Positions 1 through 8,668 of a stretch of DNA of 58,839 bases are shown in pieces. This DNA is from an uncultured Eubacteriales bacterium (GTDB taxonomy: Bacteria > Bacillota > Clostridia > Oscillospirales > Oscillospiraceae): the NCBI GenBank assembly GCA_900319275.1, contig ONNS01000002.1, positions 1 through 58,839 on the forward strand. Direction: 5' to 3'. The first letter of the stretch is position 1, and the number at the start of each line of letters is the position of its first letter. The notes beneath the pieces are model-generated. The model was not told the DNA's origin. It did no database searches and saw only the letters and a list, made by a program, of their open reading frames with translations. Position numbers and translations under genes: made by a program.

Positions 1-50
1 TTTCCGTCAGGCATGACGAAAACTGCGCTCTGCTTCCTCCTTCTTCCTTA

Positions 51-155
51 TCAAAATCAAAGCCGATGCTTTGATTTTGAGAGGAAAACGGAAGGAACGG
101 ATATGCAGCTTTCGCCAATAAGGCGGAAGCGGAATGGAGTGAGTTTCGTTTGACG
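51..155 (-). repeat. Structured dispersed repeat, copy A
   Basis: Read on the minus strand, this segment matches 4721-4833 on the plus strand. Both share CGTCAAACGAAACTC, then CTCCATT, then CATATCCG and TCCTTCCGTTTTCCTC. Between these blocks sit two hairpins, 111-130 and 51-80, whose stems differ in sequence from those of the other copy but pair internally (for example TCAAAATCAAAGC with GCTTTGATTTTGA). The left part may continue outside the window. The rest of 1-333 has further short palindromes (around 190-222 a GTTTTTGA..TCAAAAAC stem) and no convincing gene. Confidence 0.7.
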
Positions 156-333
156 ACGGCGCGAGGCCTCGCTAAGCTCGGCTTAGAGTGTTTTTGAAGC
201 GGCAAAGCTGCCTCAAAAACGAATTTTGATTTCCTCCGGGGCAATTAACTAAGCCTGCCTGCATCTTTCGCAATTAACTATCACTTCTTACATATGAAAT
301 GGATAAGATCGGTGGGGCAAGGGAACGGCAGGC

Positions 334-2580
334 TTATACCGCGGCCTTCTCCGCCTCGAAGAGCAGCTCGCCCATGACTTGAAACAGCTGCTCGGATTCC
401 ACGGGCTTGCACAGGTGGGCGTTCATACCCGCCTGCAGGGAGTGCTTGATATCCTCGTCAAAGGCGTTGGCTGTCAGCGCGATGATGGGGATCGTCCGGG
501 CGTCCTCCCGATCAAGGGCACGGATAGCTGCGGTTGCCTCGAGTCCGTTCATCTCCGGCATACGTACGTCCATCAAAATGGCGGAATAATAGCCGGGGGC
601 GCTCTTCTGGAACATCTCCACCGCGATGGCGCCGTTTTCTGCGTGATCCGCCTCAACACCCTCCAGCGAGAGAATGTCCATCAGGATCTCCGCGTTAATC
701 TCCATGTCCTCCGCCAGCAGGATCCGCCGACCGGCCAGCTGCGCCTTGCCCTTCTCTCTGATCTTGATCATGCGGTTCCGGCGGGCGATATGCTCAAACT
801 CCTCGGTGACGTTGGCGGGGAAGAGGGGCTTGACCAGAAAGCTGTCCACACCCACACGCTTGGCGTCCTCAGCTATGTAATCCCAGTTGTAAGCGGTCAG
901 GATGACTACGGTGATGCTGCTGCCATACTTGGCCTTGATTCTCTCCGTGGCCTCCAGGCCGTCCATGTCCGGCATGTTGCAGTCCATCAGCACCAGATGA
1001 TAGGGCTGATGCTTTCCATACTGAACATCGATCATACGCAGGGCGTCCGGTCCGCTGGTGCACATATCCGCCCGGATGCCGACCTTGTCCAGCACCGATT
1101 TCGTGTACTTGGCGGAGTTGAGGTTATCGTCCACCACCAGGACGTACAGGTCGTGGAGATCGATCAGTTCCTCATCCTCCGCAGCCTTTTGCGCACAGTT
1201 TTTCAGCGTCAGCGTTACGGTGAACTCCGAACCCGCGCCCTTTTCCGACTCGACGCTGATGCTGCCGTCCATCATTTCCACCAGGTTTTTGCTGATCGCC
1301 AGACCAAGGCCGCCGTCGGATCTGGATCTGGCGCCGTCAGAAGCATCGGAAAACGCGTCAAAGATGGACTTGAGCAGTTCTTCGTCTATGCCGTCGCCGG
1401 TATCCTTGATGCGGAAGAGCAGGGTCGACTGATCGTTAAACACCGTCGAGCGCGCCACCGACAGCGTGACGCTCCCCGGCGCGTCGGTACAGGCGACAGC
1501 GTTATCCAGAAGGTGGGTGAGTATTTCTTTGAGTTTTTTCTCGTCGCCGCAATAATAATCGTCTACAGGGCTGAGGAAACGGCACTCATAGCCGATCCCC
1601 TTGTCGCGACATTTGGCCGTATAGGCGCTGTTGAGCTGCTCGAGCATGCCCTTGAAATGGAATTCCTCCCGGTGCAGGGTCATCTGCCCGGACTTGATCC
1701 GGCTCATATCCAGAATCTCGTTGATCAGGCCGAGAAGGTGCTGGGCGTTGTCGCCGATCTTCATCAGATAATCTCTGGATTTCTCACTGAGCGTGTCGTC
1801 GTTCAGCGCCAGCGTGCCAAGCCCTATAATGGCGTTCATGGGCGTGCGGATATCATGGCTCATGCGGGAGAGGAACGCAAGATCGGTCTTGCCGGCCTTC
1901 TCCGCCTCGGTCAGCGCGGCGTTCAGGGTATTCTGGCGGGCGAGTTCGTCCCGGGTTTCCGGATCCACATCGCGAAACGCCATTCCGACCTCATGCTCCC
2001 CGGCCGCGAAGCAAAGCTGTTCATAGCGCTCCTCGCCGTTCCTGTGCGTCAGGTAGCGGTGGGCAAGGCAATGCTCCTTTGCAAGACCGTCGCGGATGCT
2101 CTCAGGGTCGGTAAAGTGCAGAAAAGCCGCACGGTCTGCCTCGGCCACGGAATTCTCCGCATACGCCGTGATCCATTTCCGGTAGGGCTGAAGCTCGCCC
2201 GCGTGAATCCCGGCCGCTTCATCCGACCGGTAACAGCGCAGCGCGTCCTGCTCCAGATCCGCGCCGAATACGCTGCGGTACTCGGAAGACAGTGCGGTGA
2301 TGACGCTGTCCGCCTGCCGCTGCTGTTTTTCCGAGACGAGGAGCTGTTCCTGCTCTGCGAGCTGCTGGGCAAACTGCTGCTGTTTTTTCTTCCAGCGAAA
2401 GCTCATCACAAGGGCTGTGACGGCCGCCGCAAGAACCGCGGCAGCGAGCAGCGGCAGGGCGGTGCTTCCCGTTGCCCCGGCCTGCTCCGGCCCCTGGGCA
2501 TTGGCAAGCCCCGGCGGTATGATCATCAGCGCGGCCATGAGCAAAAAGCACAGTGAGATTCGTTTTTCAGCTCTTTTCAT
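334..2580 (-). CDS. Hybrid sensor histidine kinase with two receiver domains
   Basis: This 748-aa membrane signal transducer autophosphorylates a histidine and relays phosphate to its own receiver domains. A signal-peptide-like segment (1-28) and a second hydrophobic segment (about 42-61) are followed by a PAS-like region (about 90-210). The HisKA domain has the H-box SHDIRTP with His242. The ATPase domain has an N box near 359-360 and the G boxes DTGDGI (393-398) and GGLGLAIS (423-430). REC1 (about 478-598) has Asp533 in LMDCNMPD; REC2 (about 618-740) has Asp671 in LMDVRMPE and Lys725. There is no output or HPt domain, so a separate partner probably carries the response. A GGAGG lies just upstream of the ATG. 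It is divergent from the sugar transferase, with the repeat array between them. The ligand is unknown. Confidence 0.93.
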   Translation of the reverse strand: MKRAEKRISLCFLLMAALMIIPPGLANAQGPEQAGATGSTALPLLAAAVLAAAVTALVMSFRWKKKQQQFAQQLAEQEQLLVSEKQQRQADSVITALSSEYRSVFGADLEQDALRCYRSDEAAGIHAGELQPYRKWITAYAENSVAEADRAAFLHFTDPESIRDGLAKEHCLAHRYLTHRNGEERYEQLCFAAGEHEVGMAFRDVDPETRDELARQNTLNAALTEAEKAGKTDLAFLSRMSHDIRTPMNAIIGLGTLALNDDTLSEKSRDYLMKIGDNAQHLLGLINEILDMSRIKSGQMTLHREEFHFKGMLEQLNSAYTAKCRDKGIGYECRFLSPVDDYYCGDEKKLKEILTHLLDNAVACTDAPGSVTLSVARSTVFNDQSTLLFRIKDTGDGIDEELLKSIFDAFSDASDGARSRSDGGLGLAISKNLVEMMDGSISVESEKGAGSEFTVTLTLKNCAQKAAEDEELIDLHDLYVLVVDDNLNSAKYTKSVLDKVGIRADMCTSGPDALRMIDVQYGKHQPYHLVLMDCNMPDMDGLEATERIKAKYGSSITVVILTAYNWDYIAEDAKRVGVDSFLVKPLFPANVTEEFEHIARRNRMIKIREKGKAQLAGRRILLAEDMEINAEILMDILSLEGVEADHAENGAIAVEMFQKSAPGYYSAILMDVRMPEMNGLEATAAIRALDREDARTIPIIALTANAFDEDIKHSLQAGMNAHLCKPVESEQLFQVMGELLFEAEKAAV

Positions 2581-2752
2581 CGCGTTTCCTCCATGCGTAT
2601 GGATTGCCTATTTGCATTCCGTCAGCAGCTGCAACCGGGAAATTGTATTCCTCACCCAAGTTTAAACTGTATCAATTTACTAAATCATAATGCATCCCGG
2701 GCAGCAAGAAAAATTTTTTCCGCGCGCTTGCGTCTTGCCAATTTAATGATCT

Positions 2753-3126
2753 GTGATATAATAAGCGCAGGTGCGCTTATTATATTAAATTTTTACGTCG
2801 TTTTTCTCGCCGCTCGCGCGGCAACCGAAAAACATGACGAATACTATCATAAGACCTACGGCCTTATGATATAATAAGCGCAAACGCGCTTATTATATTT
2901 GATTTTATGTCGTTTTTCTCGCCGCTCGCGTGGCAACCGAAAAACATGACGAATTATATCATAAGCCCTCTGGCCTTATGATATAATAAGCGCAAACGCG
3001 CTTATTATATTTGATTTTTATGTCGTTTTTCTCGCCGCTCGCGCGGCAACCGAAAAACATGACAAATTATATCATAAGCCCTCCGGGCTTATGATATAAT
3101 AAACGCAGAAGTGTTTATTATATAAA
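2753..3126. repeat. Direct-repeat array (about 3.3 units of 112-113 bp) made of hairpins
   Basis: The block CGTTTTTCTCGCCGCTCGCG starts at 2799, 2911 and 3024, giving periods of 112 and 113 bp. Each unit has three palindromes: TATAATAAGCGC..GCGCTTATTATA, GTTTTTC..GAAAAAC around a GC-rich centre, and ATCATAAG..CTTATGAT. Stem variants are compensated: AAGCGC/GCGCTT becomes AAACGC/GTGTTT in the last partial unit, and AGCC..GGCCT becomes AGCCC..GGGCT. Every unit carries a TATAAT string. The array fills the gap between the kinase and the divergent sugar transferase gene. Confidence 0.9.
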
Positions 3127-3223
3127 CAGAATCGAGAAAAGACAGGGGGAATGGCGAAAGCATCGAAGCGGAGATGAAAATGCGTTCAAGTATTTTGACT
3201 TTACGATCATCGACATCCTTGCC

Positions 3224-4066
3224 ATGCAATTGAGTTGTATGCTCATGTACTGGGCGACAGGGCATAAAGGGATGATTTATCAGGACCCGCAATACCGGAT
3301 TCTGGTATTCTGCTTTCTCACGGCCCAGCTTTCCCTCGGCCTGTTTTCGGATAACCTTTTCGGCGTGATGCGCCGGAACGCCAAGGAGGGATTTCTGAAA
3401 CTGCTCCTCTACATTCTGGAGTTCTGGCTGTGCTGTGCGCCGTTTGTTGTTTTCACGCAGCTCTCCGTGCGCTTCCTGGATCTGTTCCTGGTGACTGTGT
3501 ACTTCCTTGTACTCGCGTTCTGCGGGCGGTTCGTCTACAAGCGCCTGCGTCGGCGTCTTGTGCACAAAAGCCGGAAGGTGGTGCTGATTACCTCCAGCGA
3601 TCTGGTGCGCCGCGCCATGCTCAAAATTCAAAACAGCAAGACGGATACCGAACATGAGATCATCGCTGTCTGTCTCACGGACGATGGGGATATCTCCCGT
3701 TTCAGCGATTTGAATCTTCCGATTTACCACACAACGGATCCCGATCTGCTGGACAAGCTGGTCACCCAGTGGATCGACGACGCCTTCTTCCTGGCCGGCA
3801 TGAAAACCGGCAATCTCAGCACACTGATTGAAGACTTTGTTACCATGGGCATCACGGTGCACTACAGCATGGCGGCATTGAATGACATGGCCGCGATCAA
3901 TGTCGGGGTGCAGAGTATCGGCGACTACAAAGCCATTACGGGCTCGGCCAAATTGGTCTCCTTCCGCGCCGCGTTCATCAAGCGGAGCATGGATATCCTC
4001 GGCGCTCTGTTCGGGCTGTTGGTGACGGCGATACTGTTTTGTTCATCGCCCCTGCGATCTACATAA
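3224..4066 (+). CDS. Polyprenyl-phosphate sugar-1-phosphate transferase, N-terminal part (frameshifted)
   Basis: This is the membrane and CoA_binding_3-type half of a WcaJ/PssY-like enzyme that starts polysaccharide synthesis by moving a sugar-1-phosphate onto undecaprenyl phosphate. About four hydrophobic segments are followed by a Rossmann-like segment (KVVLITSSD onward) and the last membrane helix (SMDILGALFGLLVTAILF). The frame is open upstream to 3095 but has no ATG. The best start is ATG 3180, six bases after GGAG, which would need one extra base after codon 2 to read FKYFDFTIIDIL in frame. The 3' end is also off frame: at CTGTTTTG (4034-4041) one more T would run directly into the next frame. 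So the gene has one certain and one probable indel. Confidence 0.75.
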   Translation: MQLSCMLMYWATGHKGMIYQDPQYRILVFCFLTAQLSLGLFSDNLFGVMRRNAKEGFLKLLLYILEFWLCCAPFVVFTQLSVRFLDLFLVTVYFLVLAFCGRFVYKRLRRRLVHKSRKVVLITSSDLVRRAMLKIQNSKTDTEHEIIAVCLTDDGDISRFSDLNLPIYHTTDPDLLDKLVTQWIDDAFFLAGMKTGNLSTLIEDFVTMGITVHYSMAALNDMAAINVGVQSIGDYKAITGSAKLVSFRAAFIKRSMDILGALFGLLVTAILFCSSPLRST

Positions 4067-4605
4067 AATCACCGGGTCCGATCTTCTTCAAGCAAAAGCG
4101 CGTGGGACAGAACGGAAAGCTCTTCTATATGTATAAATTCCGCAGCATGTATATGGACGCGGAAAAGCGCAAGGCAGAGCTGATGGCAAAGAACAAGGTG
4201 CAGGACGGCATGATGTTCAAAATGGATGACGATCCGCGCATCATCGGCAGCGAAAAGAAGGGCAAGGACGGCAAACCGAAGGGCATCGGCAACTTTATCC
4301 GCAACACCAGCCTGGATGAATTCCCGCAGTTTTTAAATGTACTCAAGGGTGAGATGAGCCTGGTGGGCACCCGCCCGCCCACACTGGACGAGTGGGCCAA
4401 ATATGCGCCCCACCACCGTGCGCGCATGGCGGTCAGACCCGGCATCACCGGCATGTGGCAGATCAGCGGCCGCAGCGAGATCACCGATTTCGAAGAGGTC
4501 GTCATGCTCGACCGGAAGTATCTGCAAAACTGGTCGCCTATGCTCGACATCGAGATCCTGTTTCGCACGGTCATGGTCGTGCTCAAACGCGACGGCGCGT
4601 CCTGA
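4039..4605 (+). CDS. Polyprenyl-phosphate sugar-1-phosphate transferase, catalytic part (frameshifted)
   Basis: This continues the 3224-4066 frame after a one-base slip in the T run at 4037-4040. The TTG at 4039 is probably not a real start. It carries the whole bacterial sugar transferase catalytic domain: SPGP, KQKRVGQNGK, YKFRSMY, NTSLDEFPQFLNVLKGEMSL, GTRPP and RPGITGMWQISGRS, all conserved. The intact protein would be about 475 aa. An intact but short (monotopic) relative exists at 50488-51216. The TGA stop falls in CCTGATTG, the left edge of the inverted-repeat element. Pseudogene, phase-off state or sequence error are all possible. Confidence 0.85.
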   Translation: MFIAPAIYIKSPGPIFFKQKRVGQNGKLFYMYKFRSMYMDAEKRKAELMAKNKVQDGMMFKMDDDPRIIGSEKKGKDGKPKGIGNFIRNTSLDEFPQFLNVLKGEMSLVGTRPPTLDEWAKYAPHHRARMAVRPGITGMWQISGRSEITDFEEVVMLDRKYLQNWSPMLDIEILFRTVMVVLKRDGAS

Positions 4606-5128
4606 TTGCACAACAGAAAATGGCTTCGCCCTCCCGTATGGGAGGGCGATTCAATCTGTCGACAAAGCCTTGACGGCTTTGCCGACAGAAGGGATTTCAG
4701 CCTGCTGCGCGCACTCGCTACGTCAAACGAAACTCGCTCCATTTCGCTCTCCCGGTTCCGAAGAGCCGGAAGAGCTACATATCCGCTCCTTCCGTTTTCC
4801 TCACAAATGCAAAGCGCCTAACGCTTTGCATTTGAAAGGACGAGCAGCGCAGTGAACGAGCTTTTGCGTCTTTAACGCAGAAGCGAGCGATACGGAGCTT
4901 GTGAGGACGCTGCTCGCACACTTGCAGGCTGCAAAGTGTATTTTTCGAGGCACATGTCCCCGAAAAATACGTTATATAAATTATTTTTCGCCTTGCGAGG
5001 CGAAAAACTCTGCGAGGCTGTCTGAGCTATGGTTTCTCGCTTACTTCCTTGATTTAATACTTTGTCTACAGTCTCCTTCGCCCTCCCGTATGGGAGGGCG
5101 ATTTTGTTTGTCATGGGTATCAGTATCA
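4603..5128. mobile_element. MITE-like element: inverted-repeat ends and multiple hairpins, no gene
   Basis: Two near-identical palindromes, CGCCCTCCC GTAT GGGAGGGCG, lie at about 4628-4649 and 5080-5101. Their inner flanks are inverted copies of each other (CTGTCGACAAAG beside the left, CTTTGTCTACAG beside the right), so ends of about 45 bp form terminal inverted repeats. Inside are at least six hairpins, including 4655-4687, 4810-4833, 4919-4938, 4939-4971 and 4985-5009, plus repeat copy B. The right edge GGGTATCAGTATCAG is identical to the right edge of the element at 14515-14725. No open frame looks coding. The element separates two convergent genes, and both their TGA stops lie at its edges. 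Confidence 0.65.
4721..4833 (+). repeat. Structured dispersed repeat, copy B
   Basis: This is the plus-strand counterpart of copy A (51-155). The linear blocks are the same, but stem 1 is GCTCTCCCGGTTC/GAGCCGGAAGAGC around CGAA, and stem 2 is CAAATGCAAAGCG/CGCTTTGCATTTG around CCTAA. Stem sequences differ from copy A while pairing is kept. That pattern points to selection on structure rather than on sequence. Confidence 0.72.
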
Positions 5129-6364
5129 GTCTCTGCGGAACAGATCGCGGGTGTAGACCTTGTCCTCCACGTCAGAGAGACTGTTTTCAAACCGGTTGGC
5201 GAGGATCACATCGCTGCCCTTCTTAAATCTCTCTATATCATTGACCACGAGACTGCCGAAGAAGGTAGCGCCGTCCGGCAGGGTCGGTTCATAAATGATG
5301 ACGGTTGCGCCTTTGGCTTTCACGCGCTTCATGACGCCCTGGATGCTGCTCTGGCGGAAGTTGTCGCTGTTTGCTTTCATCGTGAGACGAAAGATACCGA
5401 CGGTGATCGGTCTTTCTTTCTCGGCGTTCCAGACGGAGTTGGCGGAATAATAGCCCGCTTTCTCCAATACGCGGTCGGCGATGAAGTCTTTTCTTGTCCT
5501 GTTGCTCTCAACGATCGCGCGGATAAGCTCCTGCGGCACATCATTGTAGTTCGCCAGAAGCTGCTTGGTGTCCTTGGGCAGACAGTAGCCGCCGTAGCCA
5601 AAGGAGGGGTTGTTGTAGTGAGTGCCGATACGGGGATCCAGACACACGCCCTCAATGACGTCCCGGGTGTTCAGGCCTTTTATCTCCGCGTAAGTATCCA
5701 GTTCGTTAAAGTATGATACGCGAAGGGCGAGATAGGTATTTGCAAAAAGCTTGACCGCTTCGGCCTCGGTAAAGCCCATGAAGCGCACATCGACGTTTTC
5801 CTTCTCCGCAGCTTCCGTAAGCAGAGAGGCAAAGCATTCCGCCGCCTCTCTTGTCCCCTCGTCGCAGCCGACGATGATACGGCTGGGAAACAGGTTATCG
5901 TAGAGGGCTTTGCTTTCTCTCAAAAACTCCGGGCTGAAGAACAGATTCTTTGCGCCGAACTTTTCTCTGGCACTTACCGTATACCCGACAGGGATCGTGC
6001 TCTTGATGACCATCGGAACATCCGGATTGACCTTCAGCACCCACTGGATGGCGTCTTCAACGGCACTGGTGTCAAAGTAGTTCTTCTGGCTGTCATAGTT
6101 GGTTGGCGTGGCAATAATGACGAGCTCGGCGCTTTTGTATGCGGCTTCTTTATCTGTGGTCGCATGGAGACGGAGCTCCCGTTTGCCATCCCGCGCCTCC
6201 TGGAAAAAGCGCTCGATTTCAGCGTCCTGGATAGGGCTGACAAAGCTGTTTATCTGGGTTACCTTCCCCTCGGTCGTCGTGATCGCAGTCACCTCATGAT
6301 GCTGCGAGAGAAGCACGGCCAGGGAAAGGCCGACATAACCGACGCCTGCTACTGTTATTTTCAT
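5126..6364 (-). CDS. ugd: UDP-glucose 6-dehydrogenase
   Basis: This 412-aa cytosolic enzyme oxidises UDP-glucose to UDP-glucuronate in two NAD-dependent steps. Seen: an N-terminal Rossmann motif GVGYVG (7-12), [20 protein letters not shown] (143-162), and the catalytic cysteine at about 261 in [10 protein letters not shown]. Length fits the short bacterial Ugd type. It is the last gene of the capE-capF-capG-epimerase-ugd operon and feeds the UDP-glucuronate 4-epimerase encoded just before it. GGAGG precedes the ATG. Oddity: the segment after beta-2, normally ALDIVPEKV-like with an Asp that binds the adenosine ribose, reads AITTTEGKV, so Thr29 replaces the Asp. The stop codon overlaps the edge of the 4603-5128 element. 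Confidence 0.95.
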   Translation of the reverse strand: MKITVAGVGYVGLSLAVLLSQHHEVTAITTTEGKVTQINSFVSPIQDAEIERFFQEARDGKRELRLHATTDKEAAYKSAELVIIATPTNYDSQKNYFDTSAVEDAIQWVLKVNPDVPMVIKSTIPVGYTVSAREKFGAKNLFFSPEFLRESKALYDNLFPSRIIVGCDEGTREAAECFASLLTEAAEKENVDVRFMGFTEAEAVKLFANTYLALRVSYFNELDTYAEIKGLNTRDVIEGVCLDPRIGTHYNNPSFGYGGYCLPKDTKQLLANYNDVPQELIRAIVESNRTRKDFIADRVLEKAGYYSANSVWNAEKERPITVGIFRLTMKANSDNFRQSSIQGVMKRVKAKGATVIIYEPTLPDGATFFGSLVVNDIERFKKGSDVILANRFENSLSDVEDKVYTRDLFRRD

Positions 6365-6431
6365 TTTATGTCCTCCTCCCGGCCGTTCGCCGCGTATCGC
6401 GGCGAATGATATTGAAAATCATTTGCGATAT

Positions 6432-7496
6432 TTATTTTAGGTAATAGTTTCTGTACCACTCGGCAAAGGCGCGAAGGCCGGTCCGGATGTTGATCTCAGG
6501 CCGGAAGCCGTAGTCCCGCTCCAGCGCTGCGGAATCCGCATAGGTCACAGGCACGTCGCCGGCCTGCATGCCGACCAGCTCCCTGTGACCCTCAAAATCG
6601 TAATCCGGAGGCAGGACGCCCGCGCGCACTAGTTCCTCCTGAAGCGTAGCGACAAAGTCAAGCAGGTTCTCCGGCTGGCCGCCGCCGATGTTGTACACCG
6701 CGTAGGGCGGTATGGGCAGGCCGTCATCTCCGTTGTGCTTTTCCGGCGCGCCCTGCATGACACGCAGGATCCCCTCTACAATGTCGTCGATATAGGTGAA
6801 GTCCCGGCGCATGTTGCCGAAGTTGAAGATGCGGATCTTCTCTCCGGCGGCGAGACGCTTTGTGGCGGAGAAGTAGAACATATCTGGACGGCCGGCCGGA
6901 CCGTAGACCGTAAAGAAACGCAGCCCGGTCGAGGGAATATTGTAGAGCTTGCTGTAGGCATGCGCCAGAAGCTCGTCGGATTTCTTCGTGGCCGCGTAGA
7001 GGCTCACCGGATGGTCCACCTTGTCGTCTGTGCTGAACGGCACCTTCTTGTTGCCGCCGTAGACAGACGAGCTCGATGCGTAGACCAGATGCTCGACAGG
7101 ATAATGCCTGCACGCCTCCAGCAGATTATAGAAACCGATGATGTTGGAATTGATGTACACGTCCGGATGGTCAATGGAATAGCGCACGCCCGCCTGGGCC
7201 GCAAGGTTGACAACGACATCAAAATGATAGCTGTCAAAGAGATTGTTAACGAGCGCCTGATCGGCGATAGACCCGCGGACGAAGATGTGCCTGACCGGGG
7301 AAGACGCGGCGGCCTTCTCGATCTGTGCAAGCCGCCACTCTTTCAGGCTGACCTCATAGTAGTCGTTCATGTTGTCGAGCGAGACCACCGTGCCGCCGTC
7401 CATTTCTTTCAGCAGACGAAGCACGAGGTTGGCTCCGATAAAGCCGGGCGAGCCCGTAACAAGGATTGTCTTGTTATGAAGATCTATCTTTTGCAT
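6432..7496 (-). CDS. UDP-glucuronate 4-epimerase (SDR family)
   Basis: This 354-aa extended short-chain dehydrogenase interconverts UDP-glucuronate and UDP-galacturonate. It has the NAD-binding GSPGFIG (15-21; Pro where Ala is usual), SLDNMNDYYEVSLK typical of this epimerase group, SSSVYGGNKK, and the catalytic YAATK. It starts one base after the capG stop, with GGAGAAAG as ribosome site, and lies 67 bases before ugd, the gene making its substrate. A relaxed-specificity UDP-sugar epimerase is the main alternative. Confidence 0.9.
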   Translation of the reverse strand: MQKIDLHNKTILVTGSPGFIGANLVLRLLKEMDGGTVVSLDNMNDYYEVSLKEWRLAQIEKAAASSPVRHIFVRGSIADQALVNNLFDSYHFDVVVNLAAQAGVRYSIDHPDVYINSNIIGFYNLLEACRHYPVEHLVYASSSSVYGGNKKVPFSTDDKVDHPVSLYAATKKSDELLAHAYSKLYNIPSTGLRFFTVYGPAGRPDMFYFSATKRLAAGEKIRIFNFGNMRRDFTYIDDIVEGILRVMQGAPEKHNGDDGLPIPPYAVYNIGGGQPENLLDFVATLQEELVRAGVLPPDYDFEGHRELVGMQAGDVPVTYADSAALERDYGFRPEINIRTGLRAFAEWYRNYYLK

Positions 7497-7497
7497 G

Positions 7498-8664
7498 TTA
7501 AAACTTTCTCCACACCATTTTGTTTACCACGCCGACATAAGACTGGATGATCCGAACCACCTTGTCAGAGACATTGACGTCCACATAGTCGGGGACCGGG
7601 ATGCCCAGATCGCCGCTGCGTACCATTTCAACAGCGAGATCGACAGATTGAAGCAGGCCAGTCGTGTCAATGCCCGAGAGGACAAAGCAGCCCTTGTCGA
7701 GCGCTTCGGGGCGCTCGGTCGAGGTCCGGATGCAGACCGCCGGGATCGGGTGACCGATGCTCGTAAAGAAGGAGCTTTCCTCGGGCAGCGTTCCGCTGTC
7801 ACTCACAACACAGAATGCGTTCATCTGCAGACAGTTGTAATCGTGGAAGCCGAGCGGCTCGTGGGCGATCACGCGCGGATCCAGTTCAAATCCACTGCTC
7901 TCCAGGCGCTTCCGGCTCCGTGGATGGCAGGAATATAGGATCGGCATATCATACTTCTTCGCCATTTCGTTGATGGCGGTGAAAAGGCTGGTAAAGTTCT
8001 TCGCGGTGTCGATGTTCTCTTCGCGATGCGCGGATAGAAGGATGTATTTGCCCTTCTCAAGGCCCAGGCGGCTGTGAATGTCGCTGCTCTGGATGGCTTT
8101 GAGATTGTTTGTCAGCACCTCAGCCATCGGCGAGCCGGTCACATAGGTCCGCTCCCGGGGCAGACCGCATTCGGCGAGATAGCGGCGGGCGTGCTCAGAG
8201 TAGGCGAGATTCACGTCGCTGATAATATCCACGATCCGGCGGTTCGTCTCCTCCGGCAGGCATTCGTCCTTGCAGCGGTTGCCGGCTTCCATGTGGAAGA
8301 TCGGAATGTGAAGCCGCTTCGCGCCGATCACAGACAGACAGGAGTTGGTATCTCCCAGCACCAGGACCGCATCGGGCTTCGTCGCCGCCATCGCTTTATA
8401 GCTCCGGTCGATGATATTCCCCATGGTGGCGCCCAGATCGTCTCCCACCGCGTTCAGATAAAGATCGGGATCGGCAAGGCCCAGGTCACGGAAGAATATG
8501 CCGTTGAGCGTATAGTCATAGTTTTGCCCCGTATGCCAGAGCTGTGTATCAAAGTACTTGCGTGCTTTCGTGATCACCGCCGCGAGACGAATGATCTCCG
8601 GTCTCGTGCCGACGATGATGGCCAGCTTGATTTTGCCGTTTTCTTTCCACTTCGGATATTCCAT
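7498..8664 (-). CDS. capG: UDP-GlcNAc 2-epimerase type, CapG/FnlC (UDP-FucNAc pathway)
   Basis: This 388-aa non-hydrolysing 2-epimerase of the WecB fold catalyses the last C2 epimerisation to UDP-L-FucNAc. Seen: VGTRPEIIRLA near the N terminus, GDTNS, AGNRCKDECLPEETNRRIVD (the signature of the CapG branch rather than plain WecB), SAHREENID, and SDSGTLPEESSF. The start is set at 8664 because AAGGAG lies eight bases before that ATG and only four bases separate it from the capF stop. An upstream in-frame ATG at 8691 would overlap capF. Neighbours capE and capF complete the pathway. Confidence 0.9.
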   Translation of the reverse strand: MEYPKWKENGKIKLAIIVGTRPEIIRLAAVITKARKYFDTQLWHTGQNYDYTLNGIFFRDLGLADPDLYLNAVGDDLGATMGNIIDRSYKAMAATKPDAVLVLGDTNSCLSVIGAKRLHIPIFHMEAGNRCKDECLPEETNRRIVDIISDVNLAYSEHARRYLAECGLPRERTYVTGSPMAEVLTNNLKAIQSSDIHSRLGLEKGKYILLSAHREENIDTAKNFTSLFTAINEMAKKYDMPILYSCHPRSRKRLESSGFELDPRVIAHEPLGFHDYNCLQMNAFCVVSDSGTLPEESSFFTSIGHPIPAVCIRTSTERPEALDKGCFVLSGIDTTGLLQSVDLAVEMVRSGDLGIPVPDYVDVNVSDKVVRIIQSYVGVVNKMVWRKF

Positions 8665-8668
8665 GTGC

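Noticed and set aside
379-2556. Plus-strand frame of 725 codons over the histidine kinase
   Set aside because: The minus strand shows all kinase and receiver motifs in order; the plus frame has none and no ribosome site.
2753-3126. Possible CRISPR array
   Set aside because: The units are 112-113 bp and nearly identical throughout, with no short repeat alternating with unique spacers, and no cas gene is nearby.
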